A DNA stretch of 41,999 nucleotides from a bacterium. Its GTDB lineage: Bacteria > Patescibacteriota > Minisyncoccia > UBA6257 > GWB1-50-10. A program made the position numbers and the translations under genes. The stretch covers positions 1-41,999 of the forward strand of contig JAKAHD010000006.1 in assembly GCA_021815205.1 (NCBI GenBank), given 5' to 3'. This document shows, piece by piece, positions 7,841-16,174 of this stretch. How positions within the stretch are numbered: the stretch's first letter is position 1; every line of letters starts with the position of its first letter. A model generated the notes under the pieces. It was not told the DNA's origin, ran no database searches, and was given only the letters and a program-made list of their open reading frames with translations.

Positions 7841-8419
7841 ATGGATATTGTGCAAAATACCCCTCCCGTTCAAGCTCCCGAGGGGGGCGGAACGAAAGGG
7901 AAGAAAAAATTCTGGAAGTTCTTTATCCCGTTTCTCGCGCTTGTGGTCATTGTGGCCGCAGGTTCTTTCGCGTGGGTGAATTATTTAAGCCCCGAGGCGA
8001 AGCGGGCACAGGAAACGAAAGCGAATCTCGAGAAGTTCAATGCGGGGATGCAGGCATACGAAGACGCGATGCGCGCCGATACCTACGGCGGGAAGACGCC
8101 CGAGGAGACGCTTCGGATGTTTATTGATGCGCTGAAGAAAAACGACGTTGAGCTCGCGAGCAAGTATTTTATGCTCGATACGAATTCGCAAAGTCCTGAT
8201 TATTTGACGAGAAGAAAATGGGAGAATGCTTTAACCGAAGTACAAACGCAAGGAAAGTTGGTTAGTACGATTGAACTGTTGGAAAAAGCAAAACCCGCTG
8301 GGTCGGTTATGAAAAATTATTTTGGCTTTGAGATCAGAGACGACTTAGGAAATTTATTGTCAGACATAGGATTCGAACTTAATAAGTATTCCAATGTCTG
8401 GAAAATAGAAAGTTTGTAA
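7841..8419 (+). CDS. Membrane-anchored protein of unknown function
   Basis: 192 aa from the ATG at 7841. An in-frame ATG at 7811 is also possible, but the frame further upstream runs through the REP hairpin and is not credible. A short proline/glycine-rich cytoplasmic segment is followed by a K-K-K-F-W-K-F-F stop-transfer and one membrane helix at about residues 25-48. The outer domain has P-E-E-T-L-R-M-F-I-D-A-L-K-K-N-D-V-E-L-A-S-K-Y-F written as a helical stretch like that in small NTF2-like or DUF4878-type modules. No firm family call. Confidence 0.7.
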   Translation: MDIVQNTPPVQAPEGGGTKGKKKFWKFFIPFLALVVIVAAGSFAWVNYLSPEAKRAQETKANLEKFNAGMQAYEDAMRADTYGGKTPEETLRMFIDALKKNDVELASKYFMLDTNSQSPDYLTRRKWENALTEVQTQGKLVSTIELLEKAKPAGSVMKNYFGFEIRDDLGNLLSDIGFELNKYSNVWKIESL

Positions 8420-8430
8420 CCTATGAATCT

Positions 8431-8606
8431 TTATCCCCACACCTTCCAGAATACCCTGCGGTTTTGCCTCCACACCTTTCGAGGTGTGGTGGCTTGCCGC
8501 CGGGATGAACCCCCACACCTATGCCGTAGGTGTGGAGGTGAATGGCGGTTAAACCTATTCTTCCCGCAAGGTCTCATACCCTGCGGCGAAGGTGTGGGGA
8601 TTTATT
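8431..8606. repeat. T-shaped palindrome, family C copy 1
   Basis: Outer arms ATCCCCACACCTTC and GAAGGTGTGGGGAT enclose two inner hairpins (CCACACCTTTCGAGGTGTGG and CCACACCTATGCCGTAGGTGTGG-type). Folded, it makes a three-way junction. It fills the space between two genes. Related copies are at 21899, 27621 (short) and 36281. Confidence 0.8.
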
Positions 8607-8612
8607 ACCCCA

Positions 8613-11600
8613 ATGCACTTACGAACATTATGTGCGGCGCTCGTCGCGGGCGTTGCGTTTTTTCTCGCCGCTCCCTTCGCCAACGCGTACGAGGTGGAGA
8701 CGCACGCCTATCTGACGCATGAAATTATCGCGCTCCATAACGCCTCCGCGGTTAGCGGAAAAATAGACGCGGCGCTCCTGCCGTATCTCCTTGACGGCGC
8801 GCGGCACGAAGACACCGCGCCGCGGTGGATGAATCATTTCTACGACCCCGTACACCAGGTCGGGTTTCACGATCCCGCGTTGGGAACATGGGAAATCTCA
8901 AGGGACTGGGCGAACGATTCGGGGAATCAGAACAGCTTGACATATAAAGTCCCCTCGACGATTGCGTCAGTTCTCTCCGCGATAGAGAAGCGAAAGATCT
9001 CGGAGATATCAACCGATACCGATTTCACATGGGGAGCGGCGATCAATCACTACGCGAAGGGCGAGAAGGAAGCGGCGATGTATGCCTTGGGGCATATCCT
9101 GCATCTTTTGGAAGATACAAGCGTCCCCGACCACACGCGGAACGACCCGCATCCGGGCGACAGTCCCTACGAAAACTGGACGGCGCAGTTTACGCTCTCG
9201 CATCCGGACCCGAACCTTGTAAGCCGAGTAAAAGGAGCGGGCAGTATTAAGAGCGCCAAGCTTGGCGATGCATTTAACGGACTTGCGAAATACTCGAATA
9301 ATAATTTTTACAGTAAGGATACAATAGGGATTCAAAGTGGATTCGGCTCTCCGGAGCCGGATTATTTTGCTACATGTGGGGATTATACCTGTGGAATTAG
9401 AAATGACGGTAATGGGGATTATAAAGTATTAGTAAAAAGTAAGATCGGATTTTTGAATACCATAGCTGACAGTAGAGCAGCGATTTTTCTAGATAAGTCT
9501 GGTGGTGATTTAATCGTAAAAGATTACTGGTCCCGGCTTTCCACAAAAGCGGTGCAGTATGGGGTGGGAGTTGTGGATTTGTTTTTCAAGGAAGCGGAGG
9601 CGGCGGCAAAAAACCCACAACCGGCAGTACAAAGTAAATCGTTTTTCGGAAATGTCGGCGACGCGATTGGCGGATTTGCCGGATCGATTGCGGGCACGGT
9701 AAACAGCTTCTTTGGTCAGTCCGATAGGACTGATAAGATCAATCAGACAAATGGGACTGATCAAACTAATAGGACCATTCGGCCCCGTCAGATGGATACG
9801 GCCAATCAGCCCAGTCAGTCCAAGCCAGTGCTTTATGCGGATAAACAGATTGTGCGGCCGGGAGAGGCGGTGCGGGTGAACGGGAAAGATTTTCCCGCGG
9901 GAGAAGCGCTTATGATATTGTTTACCGCGCAGGATGCGGAGCGCAAGAACGAAGCGCTCCCTCCCATAGGAGGCAATGCGACAAGCGGCGGCGCGGGAAA
10001 TTTTTCGGTGTCGTTTTTAATCCCGAGTGATGCCGCGGCAAGGAACTACTCGATTATCGCGGTTAATGCAAAAGGAACACAAGTTGGAAACGCTGTTCTT
10101 ATTTCGGTAATGAAGAATGCGGTTGCGGAGTCGGATACGCCGGATCAGAACAATAAGCCAGATAAGACCGATAGGACTGATGAGGCAAATAAGACCAATA
10201 GGGCTAATCAAACTAATCAGCTCAACGCGACATCAACCTCCGCGACATCAACTTCACCCCATCCTCCGCTCACGATGCAGGCAACAAACACCGCGCATCC
10301 GCCGCAATGCTCTTTTGCAACTTCCGCCGCACCCTCACATACGCAAGTGATTTTGAACGAGATCGCGTGGATGGGAAGTGAGACCAACGCGAATGCGGAG
10401 TGGATTGAGCTCAAGAATATTACGAACGCGCCAGTGGATATTTCCGGGTGGCAGATTATTGATAAAGATACACAAATCAACGCACGTATTTCGCGGGGCA
10501 CGATACTTCCCGCGAACGGATTCTACCTTTTGGAGCGTACGAATGATAATGCGGTGCCGAACGAGCAAGCCCACCTCATCTATTCCGGCGCACTCTCAAA
10601 CAGCGATGAGGGACTGCGACTCTTCAACGCGCAGTGCGGTCTGGTTGATGAAGCGCTCGCGAGTCCAAGTTGGCCCGCAGGTGATAATGCGACGCGCCGC
10701 ACGATGGAACGCGAGGTAAATCTTTTGTGGCACACGTTCGGAGGCGGTGCGGTGAATGGGATATTCGGAACTCCGCGGCGCGAGAACGGCACGGCGAGCT
10801 ACGTTCCGCCTTTGGTTGGCGGTGGCGGCGGCGGAGGCGGAGGCAGTAACGTGGGAGGCGGCGGCGGGACGTCATATTCTCCTCCCAAGCCCACAGTGGA
10901 AACTCCCGCGCCGCTTCCTCGTCTCCGCATCAATGAGATTATGTACAATCCTTCGGGGACTGATACGGGGCATGAGTGGATTGAAATTTTGAACGAGGGA
11001 ACTTCGACCGTAACACTTTCCGACATAAAATTTTTGGAAGGCGGATCGCATCATGCGCTCGCGTATGCGCGGGGAGCATCATCCCTTGCGCCGACGCATT
11101 ACGCGGTTATTGTCGATGACACAGACCTATTTCTCGCCGATCATACGGGATATTCGGGGACCGTATTCAAAAGTTCATTCTCCTTAAACAATGAAGGAGA
11201 ATCGATTGCGCTTACGCGGGGAGAAGAGGTGATTGATTCGATCACGTACGCGTCTTCGACGGGCGCCTACGGTGACGGCGACTCACTCCAATATTTTGCG
11301 AGCGGATGGGAGGCGGCGCTTCCTACGCCTGGCGCGGCGAACGTGAGAGGGACACACCCTTCACCTTCCGCAGACAATGCCGCCACTTCGACCGCTACCT
11401 CGACCGCGACATCAACTCCGGACGCCGCGACTTCAACCGCAACCTCTTCCCTCGCAAGCCATCTTGTGATCAGCGAGGTGCTTTTTGACGCGGAAGGAAC
11501 CGATGCGGGAAAGGAGTTTATAGAATTGTACAATCCGGGAGATGCGGCGCGCGATCTCGCGGGGTGGTCGCTTCGGTATACAAGGGGCGACGCGACTTCA

Positions 11601-13583
11601 AGTACGCTTCTCGCCTCGTTCGGGGGCGCGGGCCATGAGAATGATACGACCGTGATCCCGGCGCACGGGTTTCTGCTTGTGGGGCTCCAGAATTATCTCA
11701 CGGCGTCGTTCGGTGTTTCGGCGGATATCGTACGCGCGGCATCGCTCCCAAATGGAGGCGCGGCATTTGACGATTCCGTGCGTCTTGCGCTTCGAGATGA
11801 AGGAGGAAATGAGATTGATGCCGTGCGCTATAACGCGGATTCCATTCATACCGCCGGGCAGAGCATCGAGCGGCGCGCCTGGAAGAACGGAGGGTGCGTT
11901 GCGGCGCAGGATGACGGCGAATTTTTGGGGAACGGATGCGCGGCGGGAGAGGCGAGCGATTTTGCCATCCGCGGCGCCCCAAAACCCCAGAATGCTTCAC
12001 GCATGATCGAGCCGAGAAACGCTCCCGCATTCGCGACCTCGAGCGTGGCGTTTGATTTTCCGACGATGCAGATACGCTTCGCGTGGGAAGAGGCGCGCGA
12101 TGCGGAGGGCGCGACCTCGTCTGTTTCATATGAAGTGCGCCGCACCGATGCGGCGGCGCTCCTTTCCTCTGCGACGGGTACCGCGGCGTTTGCGACCACA
12201 ACCGATGTCGTGAACGCCGATTTCTCGTTTTCGATTGCGGCGCGCGATCGCGACGGGCTCGCCTCGGCGCCGATTCCGCTCTCGCTGCATGTGCCGAATT
12301 TCTTGAGCGCCGTACATTTCTATAACGATCCGCGGCTGGGAAGCTCCGCGCCGGTATTCGAGACGTCATACGCGCAATACCCCTTCATCCCCGACGTGTA
12401 TTGGAATCACACGAATACAAGCTGGAAGGCGATGGTGGTGTATCTTAATGCTGACGCTAAAAAAATAGATGAGTTATCCATGGACCAGAACTTCGACCCT
12501 GGCGCGGGCTCGGGCGCGCTTTCACTCTCCTACGATCGCTGTGCGCACTATACGAGCGCGAGTCGCAGCGTGATTTTTCCCGATACGGGGAATCAGTGCA
12601 GTTATTTTGGCGGCGGGCTGTACCCGATCGCGTTTTCGGGCCCCGAAGACAAACATTTTATTCTTCCGATTGATGCCGCATCGCTTCCTGGGCGCGCACT
12701 CTCCCCCGATGATTATGTGACGGTCGCATTTTATAGTTTTTACGATTCGGGCCCCGCGACGCGGTTCAGGTTCGTCGCGGCCGATCCTGTGCGGCACTAT
12801 TTTGAGAATACTCCTCCCGCGACGCTTCCGCCGAACCCGCCGAGCGGTATTACGCCGCAGTTTGATGCGCTTCATGTGACGTTGCCGATTCAGATCGGCG
12901 CGGCGACGGATCCCGATACGCTGGATCGTATGCTGGCGTATGAATACCGCTATGCGACCTCAAGCGAACTGCTCGCATCGAGCTCGTGGAGTGCGGCAAA
13001 CACCGACCGAAAAGGGACGATTCCGCTTGTGTATGGCAACACCTATCTTATCGAGGCGCGCGCGAAGGATGATATGGGGAATGTCTCCGGCGCCGCGGCG
13101 CTTTCATGGCAATTTCCGCAAAATTTCGTTTCGCTTCCCATGCAGGGAGATCACTCGATTGTGTTGGGGGGCGCCGGCGCCGCGGCAGAGCGAATCCGCA
13201 TTCCGCAGGATGTAACGATTGATCAGATTGCGATGTGGTTCGGGGCAGGGGAAGGGCCCTACTGCTGTTCAAGAAGCAGGCTTGTGATTTATGCGGATAA
13301 CGGGGGGACGCAAAGCACCCAGGAGATCGCGGTGAGCGAACCCATCTCCATAAGCGCGGTGGGATATGACAACGCGCTCAATGCGCAGTTCGAGGTGCTG
13401 TTCAACTTCGCGCCGGCGGTGCAACTTCACGCGGACACGTATTACTGGCTTACGCCAATCGGAGACACCACTCCTTTGAATCCGGTGCGGATCTACGGGA
13501 GCGCGACGGATACGTCTCCCGACGCGGAATGGTTCAGCAATCCGAGCCAAGATGCCTACTTCTTCCTGCGGCAAGTATTGTAG
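8613..13583 (+). CDS. Giant secreted Zn-phospholipase-C-like / lamin-tail protein
   Basis: 1656 aa. The start at 8613 gives a standard signal peptide ending in A-N-A (residues 1-25). Residues 26 to about 330 resemble zinc-dependent phospholipase C/S1-P1-type enzymes: Y-E-V-E-T-H-A-Y-L-T-H-E, then G-H-I-L-H-L-L-E-D-T-S-V-P-D-H-T with its His/Asp ligands. An Ig-like segment lies near 405-500. Three lamin tail domains start near 576 (L-N-E-I-A-W-M-G), 769 (I-N-E-I-M-Y-N) and 949 (I-S-E-V-L-F-D). A polyglycine linker sits at 735-752 and Thr/Ser/Ala-rich linkers near 920-945. The C-terminal 500 residues are beta-rich with fibronectin-III-like stretches. Two Asn/Thr/Asp-rich tracts (368-404 and 510-536) are encoded by short DNA repeats. 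Probably a cell-surface hydrolase or adhesin acting on host membrane lipids; the substrate is not shown. Confidence 0.85.
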   Translation: MHLRTLCAALVAGVAFFLAAPFANAYEVETHAYLTHEIIALHNASAVSGKIDAALLPYLLDGARHEDTAPRWMNHFYDPVHQVGFHDPALGTWEISRDWANDSGNQNSLTYKVPSTIASVLSAIEKRKISEISTDTDFTWGAAINHYAKGEKEAAMYALGHILHLLEDTSVPDHTRNDPHPGDSPYENWTAQFTLSHPDPNLVSRVKGAGSIKSAKLGDAFNGLAKYSNNNFYSKDTIGIQSGFGSPEPDYFATCGDYTCGIRNDGNGDYKVLVKSKIGFLNTIADSRAAIFLDKSGGDLIVKDYWSRLSTKAVQYGVGVVDLFFKEAEAAAKNPQPAVQSKSFFGNVGDAIGGFAGSIAGTVNSFFGQSDRTDKINQTNGTDQTNRTIRPRQMDTANQPSQSKPVLYADKQIVRPGEAVRVNGKDFPAGEALMILFTAQDAERKNEALPPIGGNATSGGAGNFSVSFLIPSDAAARNYSIIAVNAKGTQVGNAVLISVMKNAVAESDTPDQNNKPDKTDRTDEANKTNRANQTNQLNATSTSATSTSPHPPLTMQATNTAHPPQCSFATSAAPSHTQVILNEIAWMGSETNANAEWIELKNITNAPVDISGWQIIDKDTQINARISRGTILPANGFYLLERTNDNAVPNEQAHLIYSGALSNSDEGLRLFNAQCGLVDEALASPSWPAGDNATRRTMEREVNLLWHTFGGGAVNGIFGTPRRENGTASYVPPLVGGGGGGGGGSNVGGGGGTSYSPPKPTVETPAPLPRLRINEIMYNPSGTDTGHEWIEILNEGTSTVTLSDIKFLEGGSHHALAYARGASSLAPTHYAVIVDDTDLFLADHTGYSGTVFKSSFSLNNEGESIALTRGEEVIDSITYASSTGAYGDGDSLQYFASGWEAALPTPGAANVRGTHPSPSADNAATSTATSTATSTPDAATSTATSSLASHLVISEVLFDAEGTDAGKEFIELYNPGDAARDLAGWSLRYTRGDATSSTLLASFGGAGHENDTTVIPAHGFLLVGLQNYLTASFGVSADIVRAASLPNGGAAFDDSVRLALRDEGGNEIDAVRYNADSIHTAGQSIERRAWKNGGCVAAQDDGEFLGNGCAAGEASDFAIRGAPKPQNASRMIEPRNAPAFATSSVAFDFPTMQIRFAWEEARDAEGATSSVSYEVRRTDAAALLSSATGTAAFATTTDVVNADFSFSIAARDRDGLASAPIPLSLHVPNFLSAVHFYNDPRLGSSAPVFETSYAQYPFIPDVYWNHTNTSWKAMVVYLNADAKKIDELSMDQNFDPGAGSGALSLSYDRCAHYTSASRSVIFPDTGNQCSYFGGGLYPIAFSGPEDKHFILPIDAASLPGRALSPDDYVTVAFYSFYDSGPATRFRFVAADPVRHYFENTPPATLPPNPPSGITPQFDALHVTLPIQIGAATDPDTLDRMLAYEYRYATSSELLASSSWSAANTDRKGTIPLVYGNTYLIEARAKDDMGNVSGAAALSWQFPQNFVSLPMQGDHSIVLGGAGAAAERIRIPQDVTIDQIAMWFGAGEGPYCCSRSRLVIYADNGGTQSTQEIAVSEPISISAVGYDNALNAQFEVLFNFAPAVQLHADTYYWLTPIGDTTPLNPVRIYGSATDTSPDAEWFSNPSQDAYFFLRQVL
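9716..9821 (+). repeat. Short-repeat tract inside the coding region, tract 1
   Basis: Degenerate units of the form GGACTGAT / ACTAATAGGAC, bounded by CAGTCC-GATA-GGACTG. Kept in frame and translated as an Asn/Thr/Asp-rich linker. It looks like an intergenic-type repeat that entered a gene. Confidence 0.7.
10141..10221 (+). repeat. Short-repeat tract inside the coding region, tract 2
   Basis: Same unit family as 9716-9821 (GACCGATAGGACTGAT, GACCAATAGGGCTAAT), again in frame and encoding D/N/K/T-rich linker sequence. Confidence 0.7.
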
Positions 13584-13591
13584 GGTGTCGC

Positions 13592-13623
13592 CACGGGTGC
13601 TATGAGGCATCATAGCACCCGTG
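13592..13623. repeat. Palindrome flanking TrpR-like gene, copy 1
   Basis: 14-bp perfect arms CACGGGTGCTATGA / TCATAGCACCCGTG around GGCA. Identical to 14076-14107. Lies 50 nt before the TrpR-like gene and just after the stop of the giant gene, so it could be operator, terminator or both. Confidence 0.85.
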
Positions 13624-13674
13624 GTATGAGTTAAAAGTCGGAAATGATTTTTTTATAAGCTACATAACGTACAT

Positions 13675-14127
13675 ATGACGCATAACGACGCGACGAGAAA
13701 AATAAAAGGAAGAGAAATATATATTCCTCCCGTCTCTCATTATTCCACGCATAAAGAATGGGAGCGCGCCGCGTGGGAGATACTCACACAATCGCCACAT
13801 ATTCTCGATGCACTTATGAGTCCGTACGAACGCCGCATTTTGGTAATGCGCGCAGCGATCGTTCATAGGGTTCACTTAGGAAAGAGTTATCGCGAAATAG
13901 GGGACGAATTATGGTGTGCTCCGCAAACCGTGAGCAGTATAAAGAAGTCGCTCAAGGAGAGGCAGTATCGCAGTTATTGGCAACGGGGAAAAACAGAACG
14001 GAGAAGATACCCCTCGTTTTCGAGAGCACCGGGTTCAGAGCCACACACCAGAATTGTCAATATGTCCTTCAAGGACACGGGTGCTATGAGGCATCATAGC
14101 ACCCGTGGCATGACCAAAAGGAGGTAA
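13675..14127 (+). CDS. TrpR-superfamily DNA-binding protein
   Basis: 150 aa. Residues 55-100 (Y-E-R-R-I-L-V-M-R-A-A-I-V, G-K-S-Y-R-E-I-G-D-E-L, A-P-Q-T-V-S-S-I-K-K-S-L-K) match the helix-turn-helix of the Trp repressor / YerC-YecD superfamily, where the second helix reads the operator. The first 50 residues are not recognised. The C-terminus is read straight through a palindrome (14076-14107) and ends in T-K-R-R at the AGGAGG that serves the next small gene. Two identical palindromes flank the gene and are good candidates for its own operator. No ligand can be predicted. Confidence 0.75.
   Translation: MTHNDATRKIKGREIYIPPVSHYSTHKEWERAAWEILTQSPHILDALMSPYERRILVMRAAIVHRVHLGKSYREIGDELWCAPQTVSSIKKSLKERQYRSYWQRGKTERRRYPSFSRAPGSEPHTRIVNMSFKDTGAMRHHSTRGMTKRR
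14076..14107. repeat. Palindrome flanking TrpR-like gene, copy 2
   Basis: Same 32-bp sequence as 13592-13623. It is inside the last codons of the TrpR-like gene and about 20 nt before the SD of the 31-aa ORF. Confidence 0.85.
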
Positions 14128-14130
14128 GAA

Positions 14131-14226
14131 ATGAGATTTTACATCTCATTACTAGTTGCAAAAAAATTGACGCGTGGTGCCAAAAGTGGTACTTCTAGTA
14201 GGGTAACTTACAATAATAATCAATAA
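14131..14226 (+). CDS. 31-aa small ORF with perfect SD (possible leader peptide)
   Basis: A complete AAGGAGGT (14118-14125) lies 5 nt before an ATG that opens a 31-codon frame ending TAA at 14224-14226, 15 nt before the PyrE-like gene. The product starts with a short hydrophobic stretch then becomes basic and Ser/Thr/Asn-rich. Its position invites comparison with leader peptides of pyrimidine genes, but no attenuator hairpin is evident after it. Confidence 0.45.
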   Translation: MRFYISLLVAKKLTRGAKSGTSSRVTYNNNQ

Positions 14227-14241
14227 ACATGGAAGGAATGA

Positions 14242-14931
14242 ATGATGGAAAAAGAAGACGTTCTCGCGATTCTGGAGAGGAACCAAGCCGTTATTAGGGA
14301 TAGCCATGTCGTGTATACCTCCGGTAAGCACGGCTCGGCATATGTGAACAAAGACGGTCTATATCCGCATTCGGCGGATACCTCAAAAATATGCAAAGCT
14401 ATCGCCGAAGAGTTTATGGAGGACGACGTAGAGGTGGTGATCGCTCCCGCAGTGGGCGGCGTCATCTTATCTCAATGGGTTTCGTTTCATCTCTCGGCGC
14501 TTACCGGATACGAGGTGCTCGGAGTATATGCCGAACACGAAGAGCAACTTGTTCGAAGCACCAGGATTCCGCTTTTAGAGGGAGAGAAACTAATCGTAAG
14601 GAAAACCACCTTTATAACGAATCGTGGTTATGTGAATCTCATCCCCGGCAAGCGCGTGTTGGTGGTGGAGGATATTCTCACCACGGGTGGTTCCGCAAAA
14701 GCCGTCATAGAAGCAACACGCATAGTGGGAGGCGAAGTAATTGGCCTTGGCGTGATCTGCAACCGTGGCGGGGTGAAACCGGAAGATGTGGGAAATGTGC
14801 CGAAACTTTTCTCGCTTATTGATGTACGGCTCGAAGCGTATGCAGAAAGTGAATGCCCTTTATGCAAAGCGGGTGTTCCTATCAATATAGAAGTGGGAAA
14901 GGGGAAGGAATACCTTAGCTCACACCTGTAG
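14242..14931 (+). CDS. pyrE: Orotate phosphoribosyltransferase-like PRTase
   Basis: 229 aa. The PRPP-binding motif is plain: R-V-L-V-V-E-D-I-L-T-T-G-G-S-A-K near residues 135-150. The N-terminal S-G-K-H-G-S-A-Y-V-N-K-D pattern matches orotate phosphoribosyltransferases and related enzymes that transfer phosphoribose to a base. The insert around 95-130 and the Cys pair E-C-P-L-C near 205 are not typical of classical PyrE, so a different pyrimidine or purine substrate is possible. GGAAGG lies about 6 nt before the ATG. It is followed by an NDK-like gene, which suggests a nucleotide-salvage group. Confidence 0.75.
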   Translation: MMEKEDVLAILERNQAVIRDSHVVYTSGKHGSAYVNKDGLYPHSADTSKICKAIAEEFMEDDVEVVIAPAVGGVILSQWVSFHLSALTGYEVLGVYAEHEEQLVRSTRIPLLEGEKLIVRKTTFITNRGYVNLIPGKRVLVVEDILTTGGSAKAVIEATRIVGGEVIGLGVICNRGGVKPEDVGNVPKLFSLIDVRLEAYAESECPLCKAGVPINIEVGKGKEYLSSHL

Positions 14932-15020
14932 CGTTCTGGTGTGGGGGTAAATATACAAAGATACGATAAAGAATACGATAAAGAAAAAGAAAGATAAAAG
15001 AGGAGGAAGGAGGGTGACAG

Positions 15021-15458
15021 ATGTCATTCAGCATGTATATTATCAAGCCCGAGGGAATGGGATATCGGAAAGAGATTCGGGATATCCTGGAACGAGGTGG
15101 ACTTCAGATCATCGATGCCACAGAGATTATTCTCACGAACGAGATCTTGGACGGACTCTATGACAATCTTCAAGGGAACGTTCGGAGAGAGCTTCATAGA
15201 TTTTTCGAGGATCAGTCGGTGGAAATAGGAATTGTCAAAGGGCACAATGCGCTTTCAAGGTTGGTGCGGATTACTGGAAAAGATACTAATCCTGCGAAGT
15301 GCGAAGAGGGGACGATCCGCAAGATGTTCGGCTGGAGCGAGCCCTTGCTCCTGCACGGCAGGTACTACTATTTCGGGAACGTGATTCATCGTCCCAAGAA
15401 TATAAGAGAATTGGAACACGATCTCGCAATCGCAAAGCGGTACCTTATCAAATGTTAA
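15021..15458 (+). CDS. Divergent nucleoside diphosphate kinase-like protein
   Basis: 145 aa, about the length of NDK. Conserved elements in order: M-Y-I-I-K-P-E-G at the N-terminus, I-V-K-G-H-N-A in place of the V-W-E-G strand, T-N-P-A-K-C-E-E-G-T-I-R-K-M-F-G (NDK has T-N-P-x-x-A-x-P-G-T-I-R), and N-V-I-H-R-P near the end with the His that is phosphorylated in NDK (N-V-I-H-G-S-D). The G-S-D part is missing and the Kpn-loop region is short, so activity is uncertain. A strong SD (GGAGGG) lies 6-7 nt upstream. NDK would make NTPs from NDPs using a phospho-His intermediate. Confidence 0.7.
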   Translation: MSFSMYIIKPEGMGYRKEIRDILERGGLQIIDATEIILTNEILDGLYDNLQGNVRRELHRFFEDQSVEIGIVKGHNALSRLVRITGKDTNPAKCEEGTIRKMFGWSEPLLLHGRYYYFGNVIHRPKNIRELEHDLAIAKRYLIKC

Positions 15459-15459
15459 G

Positions 15460-15497
15460 ATCTCTCGCGTGGGTTTTCATGCGGGAGATTTTGTTTT
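15460..15497 (+). terminator. Rho-independent terminator after NDK-like gene
   Basis: Stem ATCTCTCGC / GCGGGAGAT with a 12-nt loop followed by TTTTGTTTT, 2 nt past the stop codon. Confidence 0.8.
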
Positions 15498-15539
15498 CTG
15501 TGCGAGGTTGAACCTCCACGGAGGTTCAACCTCGCACAG
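15498..15539. repeat. Palindrome, family A variant
   Basis: 20-bp arms CTGTGCGAGGTTGAACCTCC / GGAGGTTCAACCTCGCACAG with a 2-nt centre. Each arm is itself partly palindromic (GAGGTTGAACCTC). Confidence 0.85.
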
Positions 15540-15633
15540 GCTCGTACGAGGGAATTTTCGTTGCAAATCATATGATGTTGTGGCATAGTATATACAAGCA
15601 AATTGTCATTTTAAACAATATAAGGAGGTATAT

Positions 15634-15837
15634 ATGCTTTACTGTAAATGCTTGAAGTGTGAGCTTTCTTTTACTCTGCCGGAGGATATTTTAGAGAAAG
15701 AGAGTGACATGCTTCCGGGGTGTCCTTCCTGTAAAAACTCCGAGTTTCAGATCTGTGATAATGAAGACTCCGACGACGTAACGACGGAGGGTCTCTTAGA
15801 TTACATTGATCTCTTCGGGGGGTTATTTTATGAATGA
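15634..15837 (+). CDS. Small zinc-ribbon-like protein
   Basis: 67 aa. C-K-C-L-K-C near the N-terminus and C-P-S-C about 30 residues later would make a four-Cys zinc site; the C-terminus is acidic. The SD is perfect (AAGGAGGT, 4 nt before the ATG). It overlaps the next gene by 8 nt. No named family; a small regulatory or RNA/DNA-binding role is only a guess. Confidence 0.65.
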   Translation: MLYCKCLKCELSFTLPEDILEKESDMLPGCPSCKNSEFQICDNEDSDDVTTEGLLDYIDLFGGLFYE

Positions 15838-16162
15838 GAAGAAAAAAAGATTTATTGAAGAGATGAGAGCAACCGCCGCACTGCCTAGGTTGCGGTGCAG
15901 ATTTTGCGGGGAGCGTCCCGTAGAGTTCTTCCTTCTCGTGGATAAAAAGAGAGGAATGCTCTTATCAAAGGACCTCACCTGCTGTGAAGACCCGTTATGC
16001 AAAAGAGAGCTGGAACGAGAGGCAACACTCGACCACCCGCTTGTCGGTAAGAAGCTTCTTCCGTTTGCCGAAGATTCGCTTCGGAAGATTCCGGTGGTGG
16101 AGATACGCAAAGCCGCGAAATTGTGGCATGACGTCTCCGAAGAGAACCTCTTTTCGGTATAA
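15830..16162 (+). CDS. Cys-rich small protein of unknown function
   Basis: 110 aa from the ATG at 15830, which overlaps the previous stop. R-C-R-F-C-G-E-R-P near residue 22 and C-C-E-D-P-L-C near residue 50 suggest a bound metal, and the surrounding sequence is charged. A G-run upstream is at most a weak SD. Likely co-translated with the 67-aa protein as a pair. No family recognised. Confidence 0.65.
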   Translation: MNEKKKRFIEEMRATAALPRLRCRFCGERPVEFFLLVDKKRGMLLSKDLTCCEDPLCKRELEREATLDHPLVGKKLLPFAEDSLRKIPVVEIRKAAKLWHDVSEENLFSV

Positions 16163-16174
16163 CTCCTCCTTTTT

